Shown here in pieces: positions 43,686 to 52,430 of a DNA stretch of 64,000 nucleotides. The notes below the pieces were generated by a model. The model saw nothing but the letters and a program-made list of their open reading frames with translations, ran no database searches and had not been told where the DNA came from. How positions within the stretch are numbered: position 1 is the first letter of the stretch; the number at the start of each line of letters is the position of its first letter. The DNA lies in the NCBI RefSeq assembly GCF_052065835.1, contig NZ_JBQHTG010000004.1, positions 248,001-312,000 on the forward strand, given 5' to 3'. Source of the stretch: Laedolimicola sp934402125 (GTDB lineage Bacteria; Bacillota; Clostridia; Lachnospirales; Lachnospiraceae). The position numbers and the translations under genes are program-made.

Positions 43686-44627
43686 CTACTGCGCCTCTCT
43701 GATAATGGTGCCGGTTTTTTCATGCAGCGCTTCCTTTGCTTGAGCCAGATCCGCTATGACAGCCACACGGCCTGCGCGGCCTGCCACGAAAGAAGCTCCC
43801 GCTGCCATCTTCGGCAGTACGGACGCACGTGGGAACTGTCCTGCCGCCGCGTAGGACTCCACTTCCTCCGGCGTCACCACATCCAGCTCCTTTTCCCGCT
43901 CTGTACCGTAATTGATACAAATCTTATTCTCTCCGGTCAGAATCATCAGCATATCCGCGTCCAGAAGCTCTGCCAGCTTACCGCTTGCGTAATCCTTCTC
44001 GATAACCGCGCTGGCTCCCTTCAGCCGTCCACGCTGGCGCAAAACCGGAATTCCGCCGCCTCCGCAGGCGATAACCACCTGATCCGCGGCAAACAGGGCG
44101 CGAATAGCGTCGATCTCCACAATATCCGTCGGCTTCGGAGCCGCAACCACACGACGGAAGCCCTTTCCTTTTTCTTCTACAACAAAGTTCCCCTTCTCTT
44201 CCTCAGCCTCTGCTTCTTCCTTTGTCATATAGCGGCCGATCACCTTGATCGGCTCCCCAAAGGCCTCGTCGTAGGGATCCACCACCACCTGGGTGATAAT
44301 GGTGCTGACTGTCTTTAAGATTCCTCTTCCCAGCAATTCTTCGCGGATCGCGTTCTGCAGATCGTATCCGATATAGCCCTGGCTCATAGCCGAGCAGACA
44401 GACATGGGCGCAAAGGTATACTCCTCATGCTCCTTACCGAACTCGTTCAGAGCTGCGTGAATCATTCCTACCTGGGGTGCGTTGCTGTGGCAGATAGCCA
44501 CCTGACAGCCCTCTTCCACCAGATCCGCGACTGCCTTCGCCGCTCCCTTTACCGCTACCATCTGCTCCGGCAGCGTAGTTCCCAGCGCCTTATGTCCCAA
44601 AGCAACTACTACTTTTTTCTTTTCCAT
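43686..44627 (-). CDS. arcC: Carbamate kinase
   Basis: 313 residues. Amino acid kinase family enzyme catalysing carbamoyl phosphate plus ADP to ATP, carbamate. VVVALGHKALG opens the protein (the usual GGNA is GHKA), followed by CHSNAPQVG, SQGYIGYDLQ and VIACGGGGIPV; the C-terminus has SVLPKMAAGASFV. No arcA or arcB lies nearby, so the carbamoyl phosphate may come from purine, agmatine or other ureido catabolism elsewhere. AGGAG lies immediately ahead of the start. Confidence 0.92.
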   Translation of the reverse strand: MEKKKVVVALGHKALGTTLPEQMVAVKGAAKAVADLVEEGCQVAICHSNAPQVGMIHAALNEFGKEHEEYTFAPMSVCSAMSQGYIGYDLQNAIREELLGRGILKTVSTIITQVVVDPYDEAFGEPIKVIGRYMTKEEAEAEEEKGNFVVEEKGKGFRRVVAAPKPTDIVEIDAIRALFAADQVVIACGGGGIPVLRQRGRLKGASAVIEKDYASGKLAELLDADMLMILTGENKICINYGTEREKELDVVTPEEVESYAAAGQFPRASVLPKMAAGASFVAGRAGRVAVIADLAQAKEALHEKTGTIIREAQ

Positions 44628-44663
44628 CCTCCGTTACCTCGCTGTAATCAAATTGTTAGGGTT

Positions 44664-44692
44664 ATTATAGTTGTTTTACTGATAAAAAGCAA
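44664..44692 (-). promoter_or_regulatory. Promoter of arcC
   Basis: TTGCTT (44692-44687) and TATAAT (44669-44664) with a 17-base spacer on the minus strand, about 35 bases before the arcC start. A TTGACA directly upstream is too far (23 bases) from the -10 to serve. Confidence 0.7.
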
Positions 44693-44700
44693 TGTCAAGT

Positions 44701-44907
44701 CTACAGATAATTCTGCTGACATTTGACGCAGCTGCTGTTCCTGCTGCAGTGAAAATCCTCTATCATATCGTCCACCCGGCTGCAGCTGGCCGCGATAAAG
44801 GTCACCGTATGTTTTACCTTTGAGGAATCTACGGGACACTTTGCCTCAAAAACCTGGGTATAGCGCCGTTCTTCCTCCCGGGCGTTGATCTTTCTGTTTT
44901 CTGTCAT
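44701..44907 (-). CDS. 68-residue Cys-rich protein, function unknown
   Basis: The ATG at 44907 follows GGGAG and overlaps the coaX stop in an ATGA. The first half is charged and polar. The second half has Cys residues in AKCPVDSS, AASCSRVDD, DFHCSRNSSCVKC, plus several His, a likely zinc or iron-sulphur site. A longer frame from 44997 overlaps coaX and lacks a site. Coupling to coaX suggests shared expression only; no function is recognised. Confidence 0.65.
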   Translation of the reverse strand: MTENRKINAREEERRYTQVFEAKCPVDSSKVKHTVTFIAASCSRVDDMIEDFHCSRNSSCVKCQQNYL

Positions 44908-45686
44908 ACTTTTTCTCCCTGCGTCTGATTTCTCCGGTAAATAAGCTTTAAACCTTTCAGCAGCAACGCGTCGTCCATCTGCAGCTTCCGCCTGCAATGG
45001 GGCGCGATGTATTTTGCCATGCCTCCCGTCGCCACCACAGATACCTTCTGCCCAAGCTCCTCTTCTATCCGCCCAATCATTCCGTCCACACAGGCCGCAT
45101 TTCCGTAGAGGACACCGCTCTTCATACAGTCCACGGTATTGCTGCCGATAAACTTCTTCGGCGGATCCAGGCTGATTTTGGGAAGCTGGGAGGTCCGGTT
45201 AATCAGGGAATCCAGCGCTACGCCCACGCCCGGCATAATCATGCCTCCCATGACCTGCTTTTTCTCATTGACCACCGTAAAGGTCGTGGCCGTTCCCAGA
45301 TCCACCACCACCAGCGGACACGGATACTCCTCGATGGCGGCCACTGCGCCCACTACCAGATCCGGTCCCAGCTGGGCCGGATTGTCAATGCGGATATCCA
45401 AACCGGTTTTGACGCCCGGTCCCACCACCAGGACCTCCCGTCCCGTTACCTTTTCGGCTGCCCGGCGCATGACTGAGGTCAGCGGCGGAACTACGGAGGA
45501 CAAAATCGCCCCGTCCAGCTCTTTCCTGTCGATTCCATAAATTTCCAGAACCGTCTTGATACTAATGGCATACTCCAGCTCCGATTTCTTAGTATCCGTG
45601 TGCAGACGCTCCACGAATACAATCTCCTCTCCCCGAATGCATCCCACCACAATATAGGTATTGCCGATATCTACTGCTAAAATCAT
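44904..45686 (-). CDS. coaX: Type III pantothenate kinase
   Basis: 260 residues. ASKHA-fold kinase for the first step of CoA synthesis, using K+ or ammonium and resistant to CoA feedback. Motifs: MILAVDIGNTYIVVG, GPGVKTGLDIRIDNPAQLGPDLVV and VVDLGTATTFTVV, then GGMIMPG. It overlaps the AI-2E exporter gene by 4 bases upstream and the small Cys-rich gene by 4 downstream. Confidence 0.94.
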   Translation of the reverse strand: MILAVDIGNTYIVVGCIRGEEIVFVERLHTDTKKSELEYAISIKTVLEIYGIDRKELDGAILSSVVPPLTSVMRRAAEKVTGREVLVVGPGVKTGLDIRIDNPAQLGPDLVVGAVAAIEEYPCPLVVVDLGTATTFTVVNEKKQVMGGMIMPGVGVALDSLINRTSQLPKISLDPPKKFIGSNTVDCMKSGVLYGNAACVDGMIGRIEEELGQKVSVVATGGMAKYIAPHCRRKLQMDDALLLKGLKLIYRRNQTQGEKV

Positions 45687-46969
45687 GCCTTATCCTCCGC
45701 TTTTTCTTCCGCTCTTTGCTGCGTCCCGTTCTGTATATAACGGATCTCTTCCCCCTGCTGCTCCACCGACATCAGTTCCTGGTAAACCCCGGTTTCCGTA
45801 GTCAGTTTTTTCTGCCTCAGCAGGTAATTGGAGCTCTTCTTTACCAGATCATAGATAACCGCAAAGGCCGGCACACCGATAATCATTCCCACAAAGCCCA
45901 TCAATCCGCCGAACACCAGAATGGAGAACAATACCCAGAAGCTGGAAAGTCCTGTGGAATTGCCCAGGATCTTCGGCCCCAGGAAATTACCGTCAAACTG
46001 CTGTAATAAAAGAATCAGAATCAGGAAATACAGACACTGCATCGGATTAACCGTCAGCACTAGGATCGCGCTGGGAATTGCTCCGATATAGGGTCCGAAA
46101 AACGGAATAATGTTGGTTACGCCTACCACCACGCTGATCAGCATGGAGTAGGGCAGCTTCAGGATACTCATAAAGAAGAAGCACAGGCAGCCGATAATCA
46201 GGGAATCAATGATCTTTCCGCTGATAAATCCGCCGAACATCCGATCAATCAGCCGGCATTCGTCCAGAATGGCGTTTGCGTATGATACCTTGAAAAAGCT
46301 GTAAATCAATTTTTTCGCCTGGGCCGCGAATTTCCGCCGGTTCCCCATCATATAGATCGCCGCAATCAGACCAATCAGAATATTTTTCATTACAACAATG
46401 GCGCTCCACAGTCCGGCGGATACGCCGCTGACGATGGTCTGCATATTGGGCAGCAGCTTGGTTTCCAGCCAGGTCTCCACATTGGTATAGATGGTATTGG
46501 TAAATTGATTTACATAATTCCAAACCGTTTCATTATCCTGGAGGAATTTCTGAATCCAGTCCGACCATTGATTGACCATGCCCGGAAATGCCGTTACGAT
46601 ATTGCCAATACTGGTAAATACCTGGGGAAGGACCATGGCCAGCAGCAGATAGACCACCAGCAGGCCTAAGATCATGCTGAAAGCGATTCCGGCTGCACCC
46701 GCAATGCTTTTCGCTTTTTGGGAATTCTTCATTTTCCCTTCCAGAAGAACCAGGATATTCCCTTCTATAAAGTTGCAGACAGGCGTCAGGAGATATGCGA
46801 TAACAGCTCCGTAGATAAAGGGCGTCAGAATTCCCTTTATCACTCCGTATGCGGCCATCACCCGGTCAAACCGATATATGGCAAAGAATACCAGAATACA
46901 GATGATAATGGATCCTGCTCCCGCCAGACTCTTATACAGATATTTTTTCAGTTGCCCGTTCTCTTTCAT
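45683..46969 (-). CDS. AI-2E (YhhT/YdbI) family transporter
   Basis: 428 residues, about eight helices with the conserved GVTNIIPFFGPYIGAIPSAIL segment and a hydrophilic region of 120 residues between the third and fourth helix groups. Members export a variety of small solutes, some are Na+/H+ antiporters. The acidic C-terminal tail (QQRAEEKAEDKA) is cytoplasmic. 22 bases follow the penicillin-binding protein gene. Confidence 0.88.
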   Translation of the reverse strand: MKENGQLKKYLYKSLAGAGSIIICILVFFAIYRFDRVMAAYGVIKGILTPFIYGAVIAYLLTPVCNFIEGNILVLLEGKMKNSQKAKSIAGAAGIAFSMILGLLVVYLLLAMVLPQVFTSIGNIVTAFPGMVNQWSDWIQKFLQDNETVWNYVNQFTNTIYTNVETWLETKLLPNMQTIVSGVSAGLWSAIVVMKNILIGLIAAIYMMGNRRKFAAQAKKLIYSFFKVSYANAILDECRLIDRMFGGFISGKIIDSLIIGCLCFFFMSILKLPYSMLISVVVGVTNIIPFFGPYIGAIPSAILVLTVNPMQCLYFLILILLLQQFDGNFLGPKILGNSTGLSSFWVLFSILVFGGLMGFVGMIIGVPAFAVIYDLVKKSSNYLLRQKKLTTETGVYQELMSVEQQGEEIRYIQNGTQQRAEEKAEDKA

Positions 46970-46991
46970 ACGCCGTCTGCTCTCCTGTCCT

Positions 46992-49019
46992 TTATTTCAT
47001 CCATTCGTCAAAGCCCTTCATAACCTTCGGAATCACATAATGGCTTCCACCCCGGCCCTTGACGTCCTCAATCATCATAGTTATCATAAGCGGCTTCCCG
47101 GTATCTTCCGCGCAGATACCCACAAACCAGCCAAGCTCCTGCCCTGCCGTATCCTCCTTCGAGTTCTTCAGCTCTGCGGTTCCGGTCTTTCCTGCCATAC
47201 GGAATCCATCCCGCTGAGCGGAATGGGCCGTTCCCTCACTGTTCTCCACCACCTGATAGAGATCCGCCAGCACTGTATCCGCGGCTTCTCCGGTAAAGAC
47301 GCCCTCTTTCCAGTAGGAAGTGCTTTCCCCATCCAACAGATAGGGCTTTACCATATTGCCTTTATTCACCAGCGCGGAATATATGGAGCTCAGGTGAATG
47401 GGGTTCACCAGGATTTTGCCCTGACCGTAGCCGCTGTCAGCCAGCTCCGTCTCGGAGCCTATCTTACCGTCGCTGCCAAAGGAGGAGGCTGTTGCCGAGA
47501 AATCAAAGGGCAGGGCTTCTCCGAAGCCCAGGGACTTCAGACCCTTTGTAAAACCGTCTGTCCCCATGGCGCAGGCTGCCTTTGCAAAATAAATATTATC
47601 CGAATGCACCAGAGCATTTTCCAGATTCTTTACCGGATAATCCTCCAGAGTTGTCACGTAGTAATCGCCCCAGCTCTCGTCCTTCTGCCAGCTGAGTCCC
47701 TCATTCTTCACGTCCTCCTCCGGATCCAGGGTTCCGGCGGTCAGTCCCAGAGCCGCCACCACGGGCTTGAAGCTGGAACCGGGCACCCAGGCCGCCAGAT
47801 AACGGTTATACAGCGGCTGCGCCTCGTCCTCGTTCAGGGCCTCCCATGCGCTTGCGGTATACCCCATGACAAAATCATTGGGATCATAGGCCGGCGTGCT
47901 GACCAGCGCCCGGACTGCCCCGGTCGTCGGATCCATGGCAACCGCGCAGCCCTGATCGCCCTCCATCTCCTGATAGAGATACTGCTGCAGCGTGATATCT
48001 ATGGTCAGCCTCACGTCCTGCCCGTCCTCGGCCGGTTTTTCCAGCACCGTATCCTTCACGTCACCCAGCTGATTCAGAATCTGTATGGTGTAACCGTCCT
48101 TCGGCCGGAGCTGTTCTTCATAGATACGCTCCGCACCGGCCTTGCCGATGATACTGTTCCTATTATACCCCTGTCCTGCCCGTTTTTCCAGTTCTTCTGC
48201 CGTAATATTCTGTACATAGCCGGTGAGCTGGGCCGCTTTTTCACCAAAGGGATAGAACCGCACCTTCGTATCGGAGATCATCACGCCCGGAATGGTCAGA
48301 AGCTGTTCCTTCAGCTCCATGGCGTCCTTTGCCACCGTCCGCAGGGGAACGAAGGTATCATCCCGCACCCAGCCTGCGCTCAGGGCTTTCTCTATCTTCT
48401 CCGTACTGATTTCCAGAAGCTCGGAAAGCTGCGCGATTGCGCCCTCCCGATCCTCCGGCAGCTTACCCGGTACCAGGCCAACGGAAGACGCCACCCCTTC
48501 CCGGGCCAGCTCCACCTGATTCCGATCGTAGATATTGCCCCGTTTGGCATAGGTCGTCACGACCTTCACCTTATCTTCATTATAGAGATTGGGGAAAATA
48601 TCCTGGCTGTCCCAGCTCATCTTATAAGCCCCGTCCTCATTTTTTGTGAAGATTGCTACCGTATCAAAGGACAGCTCCCCGGCAATAGTGTCCATGGTCA
48701 GCGTATACTTCACCCTCTGGGTTTCCGCTTTTTCGTCCTTTTTCTCGCCCGGCTCCTTAATATCTGCCCGGATATCCGAAGCCTCAATCCCGCCATAGAT
48801 ATTCTTATACCGGTTTGCATAAGTTTCCTTGTCCGTGGTTTCCTGCGCCTCCTCTGTCAGAAACTCATACATATCCCCGTAATTCTCCTGATTCAGAAGC
48901 CCGATATATTCTGTCAGAAGTTCCTCCGGCTGCGCCTGCTTTTTCCCACAGCCGGACAGGCTGCCGGCCAGCAGTCCCATGCCAAGAAGCAGTGCCGATA
49001 ACCCTTTGATCTTTCTCAT
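46992..49019 (-). CDS. MecA-like class B penicillin-binding lipoprotein (PBP3/PBP2a type)
   Basis: 675 residues. Signal with lipobox LSGC (Cys24), an NTF2-like MecA_N domain (about 30-150), a dimerisation domain (150-330) and a transpeptidase domain. Active-site motifs are SSFK (Ser415, Lys418), SDN (473-475) and KTG (611-613). It cross-links peptidoglycan. The domain order is that of PBP2a and enterococcal PBP5, but that does not show resistance. It lies downstream of a BlaI/BlaR1-type pair, as mecA lies near mecR1-mecI. Confidence 0.92.
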   Translation of the reverse strand: MRKIKGLSALLLGMGLLAGSLSGCGKKQAQPEELLTEYIGLLNQENYGDMYEFLTEEAQETTDKETYANRYKNIYGGIEASDIRADIKEPGEKKDEKAETQRVKYTLTMDTIAGELSFDTVAIFTKNEDGAYKMSWDSQDIFPNLYNEDKVKVVTTYAKRGNIYDRNQVELAREGVASSVGLVPGKLPEDREGAIAQLSELLEISTEKIEKALSAGWVRDDTFVPLRTVAKDAMELKEQLLTIPGVMISDTKVRFYPFGEKAAQLTGYVQNITAEELEKRAGQGYNRNSIIGKAGAERIYEEQLRPKDGYTIQILNQLGDVKDTVLEKPAEDGQDVRLTIDITLQQYLYQEMEGDQGCAVAMDPTTGAVRALVSTPAYDPNDFVMGYTASAWEALNEDEAQPLYNRYLAAWVPGSSFKPVVAALGLTAGTLDPEEDVKNEGLSWQKDESWGDYYVTTLEDYPVKNLENALVHSDNIYFAKAACAMGTDGFTKGLKSLGFGEALPFDFSATASSFGSDGKIGSETELADSGYGQGKILVNPIHLSSIYSALVNKGNMVKPYLLDGESTSYWKEGVFTGEAADTVLADLYQVVENSEGTAHSAQRDGFRMAGKTGTAELKNSKEDTAGQELGWFVGICAEDTGKPLMITMMIEDVKGRGGSHYVIPKVMKGFDEWMK

Positions 49020-49053
49020 TCTTATCCCCCTTTAGGCGATTCCACTTTTTTCT

Positions 49054-49059
49054 ATTGTA
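49054..49059 (-). promoter_or_regulatory. Possible extended -10 promoter before the penicillin-binding protein gene
   Basis: TGTTACAAT on the minus strand gives a TG-N-TACAAT extended -10 about 35 bases before the start codon. No good -35 is seen. It would allow expression independent of the blaI promoter. Confidence 0.35.
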
Positions 49060-49069
49060 ACACGCTCTT

Positions 49070-49729
49070 TTACAAAAGCCTATCCCCATCTGTGTTTTCT
49101 TTTTCCGGCACTGTCAGCTCCCACTTTTCCGGATTTCGCAACTGATCCAGCTTCCAGGACAACTTGCCGTTATAAGGTGTTCCCATCCAGATTACGCCAG
49201 CGCTTCCAAGTATCGTTATCGCTGCCAGGCCTACAGCCACCGGAAGCTTCCAGAAATGTCCTGCCAGCAGTCCCCGCTGGGTCAGCTTCATCCGGAGCAG
49301 CTCCTTCTTCCTGTCCGGCAATTCTGTCACATCAATCCAAAGAAAACGGTGTCCCTTCAGAAAAATCCATAGCTGCTCTTTTTTGCTCCGGTACCAGCGC
49401 AGCTCCCGAAGCTCCACCCTTTTGTCTTTCGGCAAAAGCAGCCGGTTGTCCTCGACCTCTATGTCTTTTAAGATACCTGGATAGCTGTTTTTCCGATACA
49501 AACGCCGTTCCCACAGATACCAGAAAAAATAGAACAGAAATAATCCCAGACAGCCTGCCAGAACCGGCACCCGTCTTCGCACACCGCCCAACCAGCAAAA
49601 CCGGTACAGCGTCCTCCAGAACCAGAAATACACTAGCAGGAACCAGGGACTGTACAACCGCCGCTCCCACAAAAGGCGCCCCAGCCTCCGCTTCCAGCGT
49701 CTTTCCGTAGCCTTATCCACTATTTTCAT
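49070..49729 (-). CDS. Membrane protein with basic aromatic head, function unknown
   Basis: 219 residues. A very basic, Trp-rich N-terminus (ERRWKRRLGRLLWERRLYSPW), helices near 25-45 and 53-72, a soluble PH/YcxB-like beta region (about 83-145) and a last helix near 160-180 followed by a short external tail. It sits between the BlaR1-like gene and the penicillin-binding protein, with gaps of about 50 bases. I see no catalytic motif. Could modulate the neighbouring sensor or transpeptidase. Confidence 0.6.
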   Translation of the reverse strand: MKIVDKATERRWKRRLGRLLWERRLYSPWFLLVYFWFWRTLYRFCWLGGVRRRVPVLAGCLGLFLFYFFWYLWERRLYRKNSYPGILKDIEVEDNRLLLPKDKRVELRELRWYRSKKEQLWIFLKGHRFLWIDVTELPDRKKELLRMKLTQRGLLAGHFWKLPVAVGLAAITILGSAGVIWMGTPYNGKLSWKLDQLRNPEKWELTVPEKENTDGDRLL

Positions 49730-49781
49730 CTGTTTCTCCTCTCCGGCCTGTTATCGTTTACCCGAACATCCCCGGCAAACC

Positions 49782-51995
49782 TCATCTTCTGTATACCACA
49801 CCTGTGTAAGTCCACGTCTGTCCCTGATCGGTGGATTCATAGCGAAGCTTCGTCCCTCCAAGCTCTGAATACTCCTGCATTCCCAGATATAGCACCAGTT
49901 TTTCGTCCTGTACCTCCGGCGGATAGCAGACGGTATAGCTTTCCGCGCAGTCTACAGCCGGAAGCTCCATATACACCGGCTCCCAGCTTCTGCCGCCATC
50001 CTCTGTCCGATAACAGCCGTCTCCACCGGTCACAAAGCCCGTCTCTGCCGTCACAAAGGCTGCCCCCGTCAGCAGGGAATGACCACCGCTTTGACTGTAG
50101 CCCTGCTCCGGCTTCACTTCAAACCAGTTTTCGCCTCCGTCCTCTGTCCGGTAGATACTGCTTCCCTCCTGGTGCATAGTCCGATCACCAGTGAATATCA
50201 GGAAGCCATGTTCCGCATCCGGGAAGCTTAAAAACAGACGCCTTACACTAACAGCCTCACTTGTCACAATGATTGTTTTCCAGTTTTTCCCTTTATCTGA
50301 GCTGAAAGTCACGGATACGGGAACCGTCCGGGAACCACCGTAAGCAAAGGCGGTTATGGTCTCCGATACCACATAGCTTTTCTCCTGTATACCGGAAAGC
50401 TGTCCGTCCATCTCGTCGCCCCGCTCTGTAAGCTTTTCCAGCGAAACCGGAACCTCCGTCCATTCTGCCCCGCTGTCCCAGGAGACCTCCGGCACTCCGT
50501 CTCTCACAGTCGCCCGACCGGAATGCTGCTGCTTCAAATCCAGCGTCGGAAGTGAGGCATAAGCCGTCCCAGCCTCCTCCGGATAGGCTTCCTCCATGGC
50601 TGCCAGTACCTGGGAGGTCTCTGCCACACCCACCAGCTCATAGGTATACTCGCCCACCCGTTTTACATGAACCGCCCAGTCATTATAGCGGTATTCTGTT
50701 CCGTTTTCCTCATAGCTCTTACCCTCCACCGGCAGGTCTTTTTCCGGCTTCTCGTCAGCCCACACAATATCCCGGAACAGCAGTCTGCAGACATACTCGT
50801 CTGCGTCTCCCGCCAATAGCGTCCGATCGATAACCTCAAGCGTATTGTAACCGCTGGATTCCTCCGGATTGTAGGCGCTTCCCCGCTCCGGATCCTCGTA
50901 GTACATGATATACCGGTACACAAAATCCGACACAGAATCCAGATAGGAGGCCTGGGTCTTTACCCGCAGCTGCCAGGGACCGTCCACCGCTTCCTTCATA
51001 TCTGCCCACTCCGTCTCCGGGTACTGCTCCATGGCGCTCATTCGCCAATCATAATAGCTCTCACCGTCCACCGGCTGAAGCCCTGTCATTTTCTTTATCG
51101 CTGTATCCGAGAAGCTGTCCGGCGCATCCAGGCCCAGATACAGATTGACAGCAGCCTCCTGCTGGTAATTTTCTTCCCGCACATCCCGACGTACCGCGAT
51201 ACCAAAGATTCCCACGCAGACAACCAGTTCTGCCGTCAGCAGCGCAAAGGCAGCCAGACCGGTCCAAACTCCAGGCTCCTGCTCCCGGGTCACTACCTGA
51301 AGCCGGGCGCGCATCACTGCCTTGTTGTTATAAAAGTATGCGGAATAAGCCTTTGTGCGCTCCCGTCCCCGTCGGAGGGAAGCCAGTAAAAATTTTGCGT
51401 AGGTATCCCGCTCTACCTCTGATCTTTCCATCGTCACACTCTGATCACAGGCTACCTCCACATCCTTGAAAGCCGCGTTTTTCAAAAACCAGACTGCAGG
51501 CTGAAACCAGAAGATACAGCTTCCCAGCGTGAAAATCAGCTTATACCAGAGATCCCGTCTCTTTGCATGGGTACATTCGTGAAGAAAAACCATCCGAAGT
51601 TCTCCGTAGCTGTAGCGGGTATCCGGAATCAGCATCACCGGCGAAATAAAACCCAGAATCATCGGCGTAGTCACTGCAGCGCTCTGATAAAGATCCGGGG
51701 TTCTCCCAAGCCCTACCTCGGAAGCGGCCTGCCCGCAGGCACTGTGCACCCAGCTTTCCTCCACCGGCTTTGCCGCCGCGATCGCCTTCCGGCGAAATAT
51801 CTGATAGGAGCCCAACTGCCACAAAAGCAACAATCCCGCCCCGGCTGCCCAGATCGGAAGCAGGATATTCAGGCTCTGCACCTGCGGATACGTCCAGCGG
51901 AGCACATAAAGTCGGAACATCAGGACAAAATGTAAAAGCACCAGCTCCAGAAGCAGCACCAGCCAGAAAATCTTTCGATACTTCGCCTGCCTCAT
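49782..51995 (-). CDS. M56 (BlaR1/MecR1-type) sensor protease with C-terminal Asp-box (BNR) repeats
   Basis: 737 residues. The N-terminal part has four helices and the zinc protease motif HECTH (139-143) of M56 peptidases, which in BlaR1/MecR1 is switched on by the extracellular sensor and leads to cleavage of the BlaI/MecI repressor. The last helix is near 245-272. The extracellular part (275-737) lacks penicillin-binding SxxK, SxN and KTG motifs. Instead it has five Asp-box motifs (SWDSGAEW, SSDKGKNW, RTEDGGENW, RTEDGGRSW, STDQGQTW), suggesting a beta-propeller. It overlaps blaI by 4 bases. Confidence 0.88.
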   Translation of the reverse strand: MRQAKYRKIFWLVLLLELVLLHFVLMFRLYVLRWTYPQVQSLNILLPIWAAGAGLLLLWQLGSYQIFRRKAIAAAKPVEESWVHSACGQAASEVGLGRTPDLYQSAAVTTPMILGFISPVMLIPDTRYSYGELRMVFLHECTHAKRRDLWYKLIFTLGSCIFWFQPAVWFLKNAAFKDVEVACDQSVTMERSEVERDTYAKFLLASLRRGRERTKAYSAYFYNNKAVMRARLQVVTREQEPGVWTGLAAFALLTAELVVCVGIFGIAVRRDVREENYQQEAAVNLYLGLDAPDSFSDTAIKKMTGLQPVDGESYYDWRMSAMEQYPETEWADMKEAVDGPWQLRVKTQASYLDSVSDFVYRYIMYYEDPERGSAYNPEESSGYNTLEVIDRTLLAGDADEYVCRLLFRDIVWADEKPEKDLPVEGKSYEENGTEYRYNDWAVHVKRVGEYTYELVGVAETSQVLAAMEEAYPEEAGTAYASLPTLDLKQQHSGRATVRDGVPEVSWDSGAEWTEVPVSLEKLTERGDEMDGQLSGIQEKSYVVSETITAFAYGGSRTVPVSVTFSSDKGKNWKTIIVTSEAVSVRRLFLSFPDAEHGFLIFTGDRTMHQEGSSIYRTEDGGENWFEVKPEQGYSQSGGHSLLTGAAFVTAETGFVTGGDGCYRTEDGGRSWEPVYMELPAVDCAESYTVCYPPEVQDEKLVLYLGMQEYSELGGTKLRYESTDQGQTWTYTGVVYRR

Positions 51996-52372
51996 ATTCC
52001 ACGCTCCCTTCTCTCCCGGTTCAGGAACTCCTGTAATTCATCCAGATCTTCTTCTGACAACTCCTCTCCGGATCCCAGAGCCGTCATAAAATTTCCTACG
52101 GAATTCTGATACAGCCGTTTCCAGATACTGCGGCTCTCCTCCTGGAGATACTTCTCCTTCGGAACCACCGCCTTATAAACATTGGTTTTTCCCTCTCTGT
52201 ATACGTCCACAAAGCCCTTTTCCTGTAAACGTGACAGGAAGGACAGGATCGTTGTGGCTGAAAGCTGCCGTTCCTTTGGCAGCTGCATTTCTATTTCAGC
52301 CCGGGTCACCGGACGACCGACGTCCCAGATAATCATCATCATCTCCAGCTCTGAGTCTGGTAATCGTCTCAT
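51992..52372 (-). CDS. BlaI/MecI-family transcriptional repressor
   Basis: 126 residues, normal for the family. Winged helix N-terminus (LPDSELEMMMIIWDVGRPVT, LSATTILSFLSRLQEKGFV) and a C-terminal dimer helix bundle. The SVGNFMTALG segment keeps the Asn-Phe bond (94-95) that corresponds to the site cut in BlaI and MecI upon induction. The ATG at 52372 follows AAAGGAG; the in-frame ATG at 52402 lacks a site. It should repress its own operon through repeats at 52431-52479. Confidence 0.92.
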   Translation of the reverse strand: MRRLPDSELEMMMIIWDVGRPVTRAEIEMQLPKERQLSATTILSFLSRLQEKGFVDVYREGKTNVYKAVVPKEKYLQEESRSIWKRLYQNSVGNFMTALGSGEELSEEDLDELQEFLNRERRERGI

Positions 52373-52430
52373 GCGCAGATTTCTCCTTTCGTAAAATTCC
52401 ATTTTTCACTTTCCACATGGTGCGTTTCTT

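Noticed and set aside
44648..44839. 63-codon minus-strand open frame across the arcC promoter
   Set aside because: It overlaps both the promoter and the better supported Cys-rich gene in another frame, and has no ribosome-binding site.
46878..49001. 707-codon plus-strand open frame opposite the penicillin-binding protein gene
   Set aside because: It lies wholly antisense to a gene with lipobox and all transpeptidase motifs, has no ribosome-binding site and its translation is low-complexity His/Arg/Leu-rich without any family motif.
46992..49019. Calling the MecA-like protein a methicillin-resistance gene
   Set aside because: Domain order alone does not show low beta-lactam affinity, and the paired sensor lacks a penicillin-binding domain.
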